In this document: piece after piece, positions 35,364-43,300 of the stretch | Layout of the letters: each line of letters begins with the position of its first letter | Position numbering within the stretch: position 1 is the first letter of the stretch | Assembly: GCA_040752395.1 (NCBI GenBank) | Contig: JBFMHD010000001.1 | Span: forward strand, 1 to 48,348 | Direction of reading: 5' to 3' | DNA length: 48,348 nt | From: JBFMHD01 sp040752395 [NCBI: Candidatus Hydrogenedentota bacterium] | GTDB taxonomy: Bacteria > JBFMHD01 | Program-made: the position numbers and the translations under genes | The notes under the pieces: model-generated | Database searches by the model: none | What the model was told of the DNA's origin: nothing | Seen by the model: only the letters and a program-made list of their open reading frames with translations

Positions 35364-38300
35364 GATATTTTTCGATATTTTTATATCCCATATCTTTGAG
35401 AGTCAGAGCGTATTCATTGATCTGCTTTAGATCATCCTCAGATTCTTTTCCTGTCTTATAATCAATAACAACAATTCTGTCCGGGTAAATTATCACTCTA
35501 TCAGGCCGTATTTCTTTATCTTCAAGCAGTATTGAAGCTTCTGTTTTAATACTTAAACCTTCTTCAAACCAATCTTTTACCTTAATATTTTCAGAGGCTA
35601 TATTCATTAATTTTGTTATTTTATCGAGCAAGATGGGTTTTTCTTGTCTTTTTATAACCCCTGATAAGATAAATTCATCAATCGATTTTTCTATATCTTT
35701 TTCAAGTATTATTTTAGATAGTATTTGATGAATAATAAGACCTTTATCTATCCTTGTTTTTTTATCATCACTCTCAAGGTTCCATATCTCTTTTGCTTTT
35801 CTTGTTATAGTAAGTTTTGACCGCCATTCATTAAAAATGTATTCGTCAATTTCAATAGTCTGATAGAACTCTATATCTTTTTCTTTCATAGTAGGGGAGC
35901 CCATTATTAAAATGTTATCATATCGAGTAAAAAATTCATTATGTTTTTCAGAAATCATATAATTGTTAATCGTTTCAAATATTACTTTTGAGACTAAATC
36001 TTTTTTACTTGAAGGGTTTTCTAATAGTATGTATAGACGATCGATTGCTCGTGTAAATGCTACGTAGAGGAGATTTATATTATCAATATAACATTTCTTC
36101 AGTTCTTCATTATAAACATTAGCGAAATATGAATTTTCAATTTTAGAGGTCATATTGACTAAAAAATCAATATCTGCATTTTTTATTAGATTTTTATTAT
36201 TTTTTACCCAGATAAGATTCTGGATATAGCCCGATGTTTTTAAACCGAGTTTCCAGGTCGGGAATGGAATAATAACAATTGGGAATTGTAGTCCTTTTGC
36301 TTTATGTATTGTCATAATATTTATTGCGTCTTTACCCTTTGGTACAATTATGGATTGTTTATCTTTATTTTCATCCCACCAATCAAGGAATCCCGATATA
36401 GAGGTGTTATATTTCTCAGAATAACTATGAACAACTTCAAGGAGACCCACTAAATAGCCGTATCGGTCTCTTGTTTTTGATAGTTCAAATAGTTTGATTA
36501 TTTCTTCTAGAGTTTCTATGAGAGGTCGTTTGCCGCGGCACTCTACACTATTCAGTTTGTGTATTAATGTTGGTTCAATTTGTGGCAAGAGGTAACGCAT
36601 CTCAATAAGACTAATCTCCTCTTTTTTAGCAAGATATTTTAGTGAGCTTATGATAAATCTTATAATCGGGCTGTGATTTAATAAAAGAGAATCGGGCGAG
36701 ACCACCTCGATACCTTCATTAAAAAGTTTTTCTGCTATTATATTCCCATCTTTGTTTTCTCGAACAAGTATAGCTATATCTTTTTTACTATAGCCTTTTT
36801 TTTCATTTAAGATTTCTTTTAGAATTTTAACTAATTGATTGAGAATTTTCTCTTTAATATTATTTTTCTTTTCTTCTTCTTCTATAATATTAATCCGAAT
36901 ATAGCCACCGACTTCACCAGTGCCTTTTTGCGAGGCTGATTTATATAATTCTCTTAATCCATCTAAATGAGAAGGAGTGATTTGCTTTATAACGTCTGCA
37001 ATTTTTGCAAAGAAAAAGTTATTAAATTCAATAATATTTTCTCTGCTTCTATAGTTTGTCTCTAAATATTTTGCTTCAAATAGGTGGCTGAATAAATCAG
37101 GAACATTGTTTTCCATAATATTAACATCGCCTCCACGCCATCTGTATATCGCCTGTTTCGCATCGCCGACTGCGAGATTAAAATTATTATAACCAAGCGA
37201 GTTTTCTATTAAAGGATATAGATTATTCCATTGAAGATGCGAGGTATCCTGAAACTCGTCAATGAGATAATGCTGATATTTTTCACCTATCTTCCAGTAT
37301 ATAAAAGGCACTGTCTCTTTATCTATTATCTCATTGACTTTTTGATTAAAATCCGAGATAGGAATGACATTGTTTTCTTTTTTATAAACCTCGATTAAAT
37401 CTTTTACTTTACCGATGAGAGCTAATGAATAGATCGTTTGATGTATCTTATGAACACTGTTAAGTGTGATGGCGTCTTCTCTGAGTTTTTTAAGATAATT
37501 TATAAATTTTTTATTCTTTGGGTATCTATCTTTGTATTTCTGAGTTACATTGATGATGGTTTTATTTTCTAAAATTATCTCATAGATTCTGTTGATATCA
37601 TTAATCTCAGAGAGTTTCTTAATAAACTTACAAAAATTTTCCCCCAACACTCTATCCTTTATGGTTATATCTATATCCTTCGCCGTTTTCTGTATATTAC
37701 TAATCAAAGTTTGTTTTAAACTAAAGATATGATTGATAATATTTTTGAAGTTATCATTGGATAGTTTATAGATTTTTTTTAATGATTCTATACTGTTTTC
37801 ATCAAAAATTTTTTCTGAGACATTCATAATATCTTTTTCAAAATTCCAGGTATTTGATGTTTCAAGTTTGGATTCTATAAACTGTATTATAATATCTTTT
37901 ATATATTTATCTTTTGTGACCTGCTCAATAAGATTGTCAACAATTCTCTCTATAAGTAAATCTTTGTTCATATCTACCTCAAAATTAAAAGGGAGATTCA
38001 GTTCAAGAGAAAATGATTTAACAATCCTGTAGATGAAACTATCTATCGTGGTTATGGCAAAATCAGAATAATTATGCAGGATGTTTTTTAATACTTTTTG
38101 ACAATTAGATTTTATCGTATCAGGATCATCAATATTTAGTTCTTTTTTTAGATTTGTAAGAAGGTCGGTATCCTCGTTTCTTGCGAGTTTTTTTAATGTA
38201 GTTATTATTTTTTCCTTCATCTCATTAGCTGTTTTATTTGTAAAAGTAATCCCGAGTATGTTCTTATATTTTTCAGGGTTTTCTACAACAAGTTTGATAT

Positions 38301-38364
38301 ATTCTTTAACCAGGGTATAAGTCTTTCCAGAACCTGCTGAGGATTTGTATAAAATAAATGACAT
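35326..38364 (-). CDS. addA: AddA-like UvrD-family helicase/nuclease
   Basis: A 1012-residue ATP-dependent helicase-nuclease of the RecBCD/AddAB class. Walker A is SSAGSGKT (8-15), motif II is in YLIDEFQDTSH, motif III in LAVGDAKQAIYRWRGG, motif IV/V in INIMTIHKAKGLQFPIV, and motif VI in VAFTRAIDRLYIL. The C-terminal nuclease carries IDYKTG (967-972). The short form with the N-terminal SSAGSGKT is common in Bacteroidetes and several candidate phyla. It overlaps the addB-like gene, so a complex is expected. The upstream 0.6-kb gap holds only repeats. Confidence 0.92.
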   Translation of the reverse strand: MSFILYKSSAGSGKTYTLVKEYIKLVVENPEKYKNILGITFTNKTANEMKEKIITTLKKLARNEDTDLLTNLKKELNIDDPDTIKSNCQKVLKNILHNYSDFAITTIDSFIYRIVKSFSLELNLPFNFEVDMNKDLLIERIVDNLIEQVTKDKYIKDIIIQFIESKLETSNTWNFEKDIMNVSEKIFDENSIESLKKIYKLSNDNFKNIINHIFSLKQTLISNIQKTAKDIDITIKDRVLGENFCKFIKKLSEINDINRIYEIILENKTIINVTQKYKDRYPKNKKFINYLKKLREDAITLNSVHKIHQTIYSLALIGKVKDLIEVYKKENNVIPISDFNQKVNEIIDKETVPFIYWKIGEKYQHYLIDEFQDTSHLQWNNLYPLIENSLGYNNFNLAVGDAKQAIYRWRGGDVNIMENNVPDLFSHLFEAKYLETNYRSRENIIEFNNFFFAKIADVIKQITPSHLDGLRELYKSASQKGTGEVGGYIRINIIEEEEKKNNIKEKILNQLVKILKEILNEKKGYSKKDIAILVRENKDGNIIAEKLFNEGIEVVSPDSLLLNHSPIIRFIISSLKYLAKKEEISLIEMRYLLPQIEPTLIHKLNSVECRGKRPLIETLEEIIKLFELSKTRDRYGYLVGLLEVVHSYSEKYNTSISGFLDWWDENKDKQSIIVPKGKDAINIMTIHKAKGLQFPIVIIPFPTWKLGLKTSGYIQNLIWVKNNKNLIKNADIDFLVNMTSKIENSYFANVYNEELKKCYIDNINLLYVAFTRAIDRLYILLENPSSKKDLVSKVIFETINNYMISEKHNEFFTRYDNILIMGSPTMKEKDIEFYQTIEIDEYIFNEWRSKLTITRKAKEIWNLESDDKKTRIDKGLIIHQILSKIILEKDIEKSIDEFILSGVIKRQEKPILLDKITKLMNIASENIKVKDWFEEGLSIKTEASILLEDKEIRPDRVIIYPDRIVVIDYKTGKESEDDLKQINEYALTLKDMGYKNIEKYLVYIEVEKIVRV

Positions 38365-38496
38365 AACAATATGATTTTATATTTATTAAAAATGTCAATT
38401 GAAATCGCAGAAAAGAGGTATTCCCTCAGTTCCTCAACCTAAACCTTAACTTTTCTTTTCCGTTATCTGTCTCCTGCTTCTTCATTCCCCCTATAA

Positions 38497-38593
38497 CTGA
38501 GAACGTGTGAAAAAATTAGACTTTTTCAGAAAATAGGGGCTGATAATAAAAGAGTTGCCCAGTATTAATGACGATTATTTCACACGTTCTGAG
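38497..38593. mobile_element. MITE-like element with inverted ends and 5-bp direct repeat
   Basis: Perfect 11-base inverted ends AACGTGTGAAA (38502-38512) and TTTCACACGTT (38578-38588) flank 65 bases. CTGAG lies directly outside both ends (38497-38501, 38589-38593) as a possible target duplication. There is no coding capacity. It sits in the 620-base gap between addA and the epimerase gene. Only one copy is visible in this window, so mobility is an inference. Confidence 0.45.
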
Positions 38594-38708
38594 GCATAAC
38601 AAAAAAGAGGTCTCTGAAAAACTGAGGTTGACAATAAATTTATAAATATATTAAATAATTATTTTGATAATCAAGAAGAGCTTATGTTCTTGCTTTTTCA
38701 GAAACTCA

Positions 38709-38982
38709 TCAACTTTTTCGAAGGAGTCCTCATGAGCGCGGTTTGCGCTCTACACAACGTATGAAAAACTAAAGATGATATGGAAAAGAGTCGTGAGTCA
38801 AAACAGGACTCGAGACTCAAGACTCAAGACTCAAGACTTTTCAGCAGGCTCCGGGCTTCGGGCTCCAGCTGGCTGTAGTCCGTAGCCTGTAGCCTGTCCT
38901 GATACCTCTCACTTCTTCCGTTATCTTGCCTCTTGCTTCTATTTTGATATTATTAGAGTTACAGCGTTTTTCAGAGGATGAT
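38709..38982 (+). repeat. Dispersed composite repeat, copy R6 (full)
   Basis: Left end CAACTTTTTCGAAGGAGTCC, hairpin GAGCGCGGTTTGCGCTC (38734-38750), CTACACAACGTATGAAAAAC, GAGTCGTGAGTC, three to four GACTCAAG direct repeats (about 38806-38838), GGGCTCCAGCTGGCTGTAGTC, GCCTGTAGCC repeats, TTGCCTCTTGCTTCTATT and the right promoter/RBS unit. Module order matches R2 read on its own strand. With the MITE-like element it occupies most of 38365-38984; bases 38594-38708 hold AT-rich sequence without a gene. Confidence 0.85.
38945..38978 (+). promoter_or_regulatory. Repeat-borne extended -10 promoter and RBS of the epimerase gene
   Basis: TGATATTAT (38945-38953), 19 bases including GTTACAGCG, then AGAGGA (38973-38978), six bases before the ATG at 38985. 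Same spacing as the other four units; the last G of AGAGGAG is replaced by T. Confidence 0.58.
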
Positions 38983-38984
38983 TA

Positions 38985-39947
38985 ATGAAAAGTGTATTGA
39001 TTACTGGTGGCGCAGGATTTATCGGAAGCCATTTGGCTGAATTTTATTTAAAACACAAATACAAAGTCATTGTTCTTGACGATTTATCCACAGGAAGTAT
39101 TGATAATGTTATTCATCTTAAGGGAGATAGAAATTTCAGTCTTATTATTGATTCTGTATTGAAGAATAAAATAATAAATGAACTTACAAAAAAGGTTGAT
39201 ATAGTGGTCCATTTAGCAGCAGCAGTGGGCGTTAATTATATTATAGATAATCCGCTAAAATCGCTGGAGATTAATATTGAGGGTACGGATAATATATTAA
39301 AAAGCTGTAATAAATACAAAAAGAAAGTGATGATAGCCTCGAGTTCTGAGGTTTACGGGAAGAATGAAAAAGTACCGTTTAGTGAAAAAGATAGCAGTGT
39401 CATAGGACCGATAACTATCTCGCGCTGGAGTTATGCCTGTTCTAAAGCGATTGATGAGTTTTTTGCACTCGCTTACTATAGAGAAAAAAATTTACCAGTT
39501 GTCATAATGCGTTTCTTTAATACCTGTGGGCCAAGACAGACAGGCAGATATGGTATGGTTATACCAAGATTTGTTAAACAGGCATTGACTAATAAACCAA
39601 TCACTATCTATGGCGACGGTAAACAGACCAGGTGTTTCTCTCATATATATGATGTTGTTAAATATGTTTATTCGCTCTCAATTGATGATAGAGCAAATGG
39701 CGAAATCTTTAATATAGGCAGTACCGAGAGAATAAAGATCGTGGATTTAGCAAAACTTGTAGTAAAGAGGGCTAATAGTAAATCAAGAATAACTTTTGTA
39801 CCATATGAAGATGCTTTTGAAAAGGGGTTTGAGGATATGAGGCACCGGGTACCAGATATCTCAAAAATAGTAAAACTTACAGGGTTTAAACATGAGAAAA
39901 GATTAACCGATATAATTGATGACGTTATAGAGTATTATAGAAGATAG
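38985..39947 (+). CDS. NAD-dependent nucleotide-sugar epimerase/dehydratase
   Basis: This 320-residue extended short-chain dehydrogenase has the NAD motif TGGAGFIG (7-14), SSSEVYG (119-125, active-site Ser), catalytic Y150-x3-K154 in YACSK, and RFFNTCGPRQTGRYGMVIP. The residues are intact. The sequence recalls the UDP-glucuronate decarboxylase/UDP-glucose 4-epimerase group, but the exact sugar cannot be read from motifs. It acts in the cytoplasm to make a sugar donor for surface glycan. A UDP-sugar dehydrogenase follows after 104 bases of repeat. Confidence 0.88.
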   Translation: MKSVLITGGAGFIGSHLAEFYLKHKYKVIVLDDLSTGSIDNVIHLKGDRNFSLIIDSVLKNKIINELTKKVDIVVHLAAAVGVNYIIDNPLKSLEINIEGTDNILKSCNKYKKKVMIASSSEVYGKNEKVPFSEKDSSVIGPITISRWSYACSKAIDEFFALAYYREKNLPVVIMRFFNTCGPRQTGRYGMVIPRFVKQALTNKPITIYGDGKQTRCFSHIYDVVKYVYSLSIDDRANGEIFNIGSTERIKIVDLAKLVVKRANSKSRITFVPYEDAFEKGFEDMRHRVPDISKIVKLTGFKHEKRLTDIIDDVIEYYRR

Positions 39948-39958
39948 AAGAGATAATA

Positions 39959-40048
39959 TGTAGAGGCAAGATAACGAAAGAAGCAAGATTATCTTGCTTC
40001 TTGCTTCTACTTGATATTATTATAGTTACAGCGTTTTTCAGAGGAGTT
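39959..40048 (+). repeat. Dispersed repeat, copy R7, with inverted partner
   Basis: Begins GTAGAGGCAAGATAACG, an inverted copy of the CGTTATCTTGCCTCTTGC module seen at 38929-38940. It then forms a tight palindrome, AGAAGCAAGAT (39979-39989) with ATCTTGCTTCT (39991-40001). The right promoter/RBS unit follows. The hairpin body and GACTC modules are absent. Confidence 0.72.
40012..40046 (+). promoter_or_regulatory. Repeat-borne extended -10 promoter and RBS of the UDP-sugar dehydrogenase
   Basis: TGATATTAT (40012-40020), 19 bases including GTTACAGCG, then AGAGGAG (40040-40046), five bases before the ATG at 40052. The in-frame extension back to 40001 encodes LLLDIIIVT-type repeat residues and is probably not translated. 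Confidence 0.6.
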
Positions 40049-40051
40049 GAT

Positions 40052-41332
40052 ATGCCCAAAAGATGGAAGACAGTCTCGGTTGTCGGCATGGGGTATGTGG
40101 GGTTACCATTAGCTGTTATTATTGCTAAGAAAGGTTATAAAGTATATGGGATTGACCTTGATCATACAAAGGTAAGAAAGATTAATAAGGGTATTAATTA
40201 TATCTCTGATGTAGATAATAATGATTTAAAAGAGGTTGTAAACCTGGGATTATTAAGGGCTTATGATAATTATAAACCAGTATCAAAATCTGATATTATA
40301 ATTATTGCAGTACCGACACCGATTGATAAAAATATGCAGCCTGATTTGTCCTGTGTTATCTCTGCGGCTTGTAATGTAGCTAAATATTTACGGAAAAATA
40401 CGGTGGTAGTACTTGAGAGCACAACTTTTCCAGGCACAACAGATGAGTTATTGAAACCCATATTAGAGAAGTCAGGCTTGGTTATCGGCAAAGATTTTTA
40501 TCTGGGGTTTTCGCCTGAGAGAGTGGATCCCGGTAACAAAGTCTATAAAATTGAGAATACACCCAAAATAATTAGCGGAATTACAAAAAGTTGTTTAAAA
40601 AGAATAAAAGAATTTTATGATACTATTATTGTTAAAACGATTCCTGTCTCGTCAACTAAAGTAGCTGAGATGGCCAAACTTCTTGAGAACATATATAGGA
40701 ACGTGAATATAGCACTTGTGAATGAAATAATGTTATTATGTGACAGGATGGGGATAGATATATGGGAGGTTATAGAAGCTGCTTGTACAAAACCATTTGG
40801 ATTTATGAAATTTAATCCTGGGCCTGGAGTTGGCGGGCATTGCATACCGATTGACCCGTTTTATTTATCCTACAAGGCTAAGGAACATAATTTTTTTACG
40901 AATTTTATTAATCTTTCAGCTGAGGTTAATGAAAACATCCCTTATTTTGTTGTTAATAAAATATTACGCGAGCTGGCAAAACGTGGTTTAACACCAAAGA
41001 GATCATCTGTGCTTGTTCTTGGTTTAACTTTTAAGAAGGATGTAGCGGATTTACGCCATTCACCAGCTTGTAAAATTATTGAGTTAATGTTACCTTATGG
41101 CTTTAGATTATTTATACATGACCCCTATTTTAAATCGGTATGTATAAAAGATAAAGAATTAAAAAGCGTTAATGATCCATATAACGTTGCTAATAAAGTA
41201 GATTTTATACTGATACTTACTGACCATAGTGTTTACAGATGGGATGATTTTGCAAGAAGAACAAAAGGGTTTGTATTTGATACAAGGAATGCGACAAAAA
41301 ATATAAAATCAAAAAAGATTGTTAAGTTGTAG
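40052..41332 (+). CDS. UDP-glucose/UDP-N-acetylhexosamine 6-dehydrogenase family
   Basis: A 426-residue enzyme that oxidises C6 of a UDP-hexose twice with NAD to give the uronic acid. NAD motif GMGYVG (12-17), ESTTFPGTT (122-130), SPERVDPGN (154-162), central K/N helix, and the catalytic cysteine C264 in GPGVGGHCIPIDP are all present. The sequence style (FMKFNPGPGVGGHCIPIDPF region) fits the UDP-N-acetylhexosamine branch (WecC/WbpA-like) more than UDP-glucose. The start is fixed by AGAGGAG. It is the first of a tight run of envelope genes. Confidence 0.92.
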   Translation: MPKRWKTVSVVGMGYVGLPLAVIIAKKGYKVYGIDLDHTKVRKINKGINYISDVDNNDLKEVVNLGLLRAYDNYKPVSKSDIIIIAVPTPIDKNMQPDLSCVISAACNVAKYLRKNTVVVLESTTFPGTTDELLKPILEKSGLVIGKDFYLGFSPERVDPGNKVYKIENTPKIISGITKSCLKRIKEFYDTIIVKTIPVSSTKVAEMAKLLENIYRNVNIALVNEIMLLCDRMGIDIWEVIEAACTKPFGFMKFNPGPGVGGHCIPIDPFYLSYKAKEHNFFTNFINLSAEVNENIPYFVVNKILRELAKRGLTPKRSSVLVLGLTFKKDVADLRHSPACKIIELMLPYGFRLFIHDPYFKSVCIKDKELKSVNDPYNVANKVDFILILTDHSVYRWDDFARRTKGFVFDTRNATKNIKSKKIVKL

Positions 41333-41342
41333 GATGTGAAGT

Positions 41343-42434
41343 TTGATAACATTGTTTTTTTGTTTTTTAGTAATATTTTTTACAACATATATTTTTACAA
41401 TAATTCTTATACCGCTCATTATTAAACTATCATTGGCATCAGGAGCCATAGATAAACCTGGTTTAAGAAAGATTCATACGCATTCAAAACCGCGTCTTGG
41501 CGGTCTGGCTTTTTATTTTTCTTTCTGGGTGATTTTAAGTATATGCTGGATACTTGGGACCATTGTTGGCTGGACAGATTACAGTAATCATAAATTTCTT
41601 ACGAGTTTATTGATTGGGAGTTTTATAATATTTATTGTTGGATTATATGATGATATATTTTCTGGCGGGCCTTATATTAAATTAACAGCCCAGATAATAG
41701 GTAGTATTATTGTTATTTTAAGCGGGACACAGATTTATATGTTTATACCATATAAATTCATTGGGATAATTTTAACACTTATCTGGATAGTCGGTATAAC
41801 AAACTCGTTTAATCTTCTTGACAATATGGATGGCTTATCCGGTGGTTTAGGTGCTATCTGTTCTTTAATGATGTTTATTATGGGGATCCAGCAGGGCTCG
41901 GTTTTATTGATACTGATATCTGTTATATTTTGCGGGAGTATGGTTGGTTTTTTAAAATATAATTTTTATCCTTCAAAAATTTTTATGGGTGATTCCGGAA
42001 GTTATTTCATAGGATTTATTTTAAGTGTGATAAGCGTTGAAACAACTTACGTTATACCGGATATGAAAACTCCGATAGCGATTATTGCACCTCTTTTAAT
42101 TTTTTCTGTACCTATTTTTGATACTTTATCTGTAATATACATAAGAATAAGAGAAAAGAGACCTATATTTCGAGGTGATATGTCTCATTTTTCTCACAGA
42201 CTAACCGCTATTGGTATGACACAAAAACAGGCTGTATTATTCATATATCTTGTTTCATTTGTAATAGGGATAAGTGCTATTTTTTTACCCCATGTTAATT
42301 TTTATCAAGCTATAGTTCTTCTGGCTCAGGCTTGCACTATTTTTGCAATAATAGTTATACTGATGAGAACAGCAACAAATGTTGTTGAAAAGAATATTGG
42401 AAGAGATTTTGATGATTATTCAGAATATTATTAA
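41343..42434 (+). CDS. WecA/MraY-like polyprenyl-phosphate sugar-1-phosphate transferase
   Basis: A 363-residue membrane enzyme with about ten segments that links a sugar-1-phosphate from a UDP-sugar to undecaprenyl phosphate, starting a lipid-linked glycan. Diagnostic: GLRKIHTHSKPRLGGLAF (40-57), LYDD (101-104), NSFNLLDNMDGLSGG (154-168), KIFMGDSGSYFIG and HFSHRL. The histidine-rich loop fits the WecA/TagO group rather than MraY. The start is TTG with AGGATGTGAAG upstream. Its 3' end overlaps the next gene by 23 bases. Confidence 0.9.
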   Translation: MITLFFCFLVIFFTTYIFTIILIPLIIKLSLASGAIDKPGLRKIHTHSKPRLGGLAFYFSFWVILSICWILGTIVGWTDYSNHKFLTSLLIGSFIIFIVGLYDDIFSGGPYIKLTAQIIGSIIVILSGTQIYMFIPYKFIGIILTLIWIVGITNSFNLLDNMDGLSGGLGAICSLMMFIMGIQQGSVLLILISVIFCGSMVGFLKYNFYPSKIFMGDSGSYFIGFILSVISVETTYVIPDMKTPIAIIAPLLIFSVPIFDTLSVIYIRIREKRPIFRGDMSHFSHRLTAIGMTQKQAVLFIYLVSFVIGISAIFLPHVNFYQAIVLLAQACTIFAIIVILMRTATNVVEKNIGRDFDDYSEYY

Positions 42435-43290
42435 GTCAATAAGACTCTATCAATTTCATAAAAATATTATTATTTTTGCACCACTCTTTTTTGCCAATCA
42501 ACTTTTTAATTTAGAAAAAGTGTTATTGGTTCTGATCGCATTTATTATATTTATTTTAGCAAGTGGAGCTATATACATAATAAATGATATAAAAGACAAA
42601 AATAGAGATATTCTTCATCCTATTAAAAAAGATAGGCCGATCGCATCAGGCAGCCTTCGGATAACCTATGCCATTGTTATTGTTATAGTGTTATCAATTT
42701 TAGTTTTTTTTATTTCTTACAGGGCTTTAAGGCCAGACTTCTTTTATATTATACTTAGCTATTATTTATTAATGTTGTTTTACACTCTCAGTGGCAGGGA
42801 TATGGCTATTATTGATGTACTCGTGGTATCTTGTGGTTATGTATTAAGGGTATTAGCTGGTGTTGTTGTAATTAGTGTTGAGATATCTCCATGGTTAGTT
42901 ATCTGCACGTTTTTTGCCGCAAACATACTTCTTTTAGGAAAACGATATTCTGAAATAGAAATTATTGATAGAATGAAAGCGATGGAGTATCGGGCTGTCT
43001 TTAAAGTCTATGATGAAAATTTATTACAGCAATTTCTGAATATTAACTACAGTTGTGCCATTTTATCATATTGTTTATATACTATTTCAGGAAGGACCAT
43101 AGAGGTTCATCATACAAAATATCTTTATCTTACTATCCCATTTGTTATATATGGTATTATCAGATTTCAATATCTTTTGAAAAATACCAGATTATTAAAA
43201 GAACCAGAACTTTTTTTCTTAAAAGATAAATATAGTTTAGCGAATATTATATTATGGCTGTTATCGTTTTATATTATATCGAGGTTTTGA
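42412..43290 (+). CDS. UbiA-family prenyltransferase, DPPR-synthase-like
   Basis: A 292-residue polytopic UbiA-fold enzyme. RLYQFHKNIIIFAPLFF (11-27) and NDIKDKNRD (58-66) match the subgroup of decaprenylphosphoryl-5-phosphoribose synthases, which join phosphoribosyl pyrophosphate to a polyprenyl phosphate. Those supply lipid-linked ribose/arabinose donors. The DprE1/DprE2 epimerases are not in the window, so the final sugar is open. The frame extends back to 42379; the ATG at 42412 is preferred because GGAAGAG lies seven bases upstream. Confidence 0.83.
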   Translation: MIIQNIIKSIRLYQFHKNIIIFAPLFFANQLFNLEKVLLVLIAFIIFILASGAIYIINDIKDKNRDILHPIKKDRPIASGSLRITYAIVIVIVLSILVFFISYRALRPDFFYIILSYYLLMLFYTLSGRDMAIIDVLVVSCGYVLRVLAGVVVISVEISPWLVICTFFAANILLLGKRYSEIEIIDRMKAMEYRAVFKVYDENLLQQFLNINYSCAILSYCLYTISGRTIEVHHTKYLYLTIPFVIYGIIRFQYLLKNTRLLKEPELFFLKDKYSLANIILWLLSFYIISRF

Positions 43291-43300
43291 GGTTTTCAAG

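Noticed and set aside
4645-38364. A defence island made of MNT/HEPN, AlbA_2 and AddAB-like genes
   Set aside because: They are scattered among housekeeping genes over 34 kb; no recognised defence effector or mobile element carries them together.
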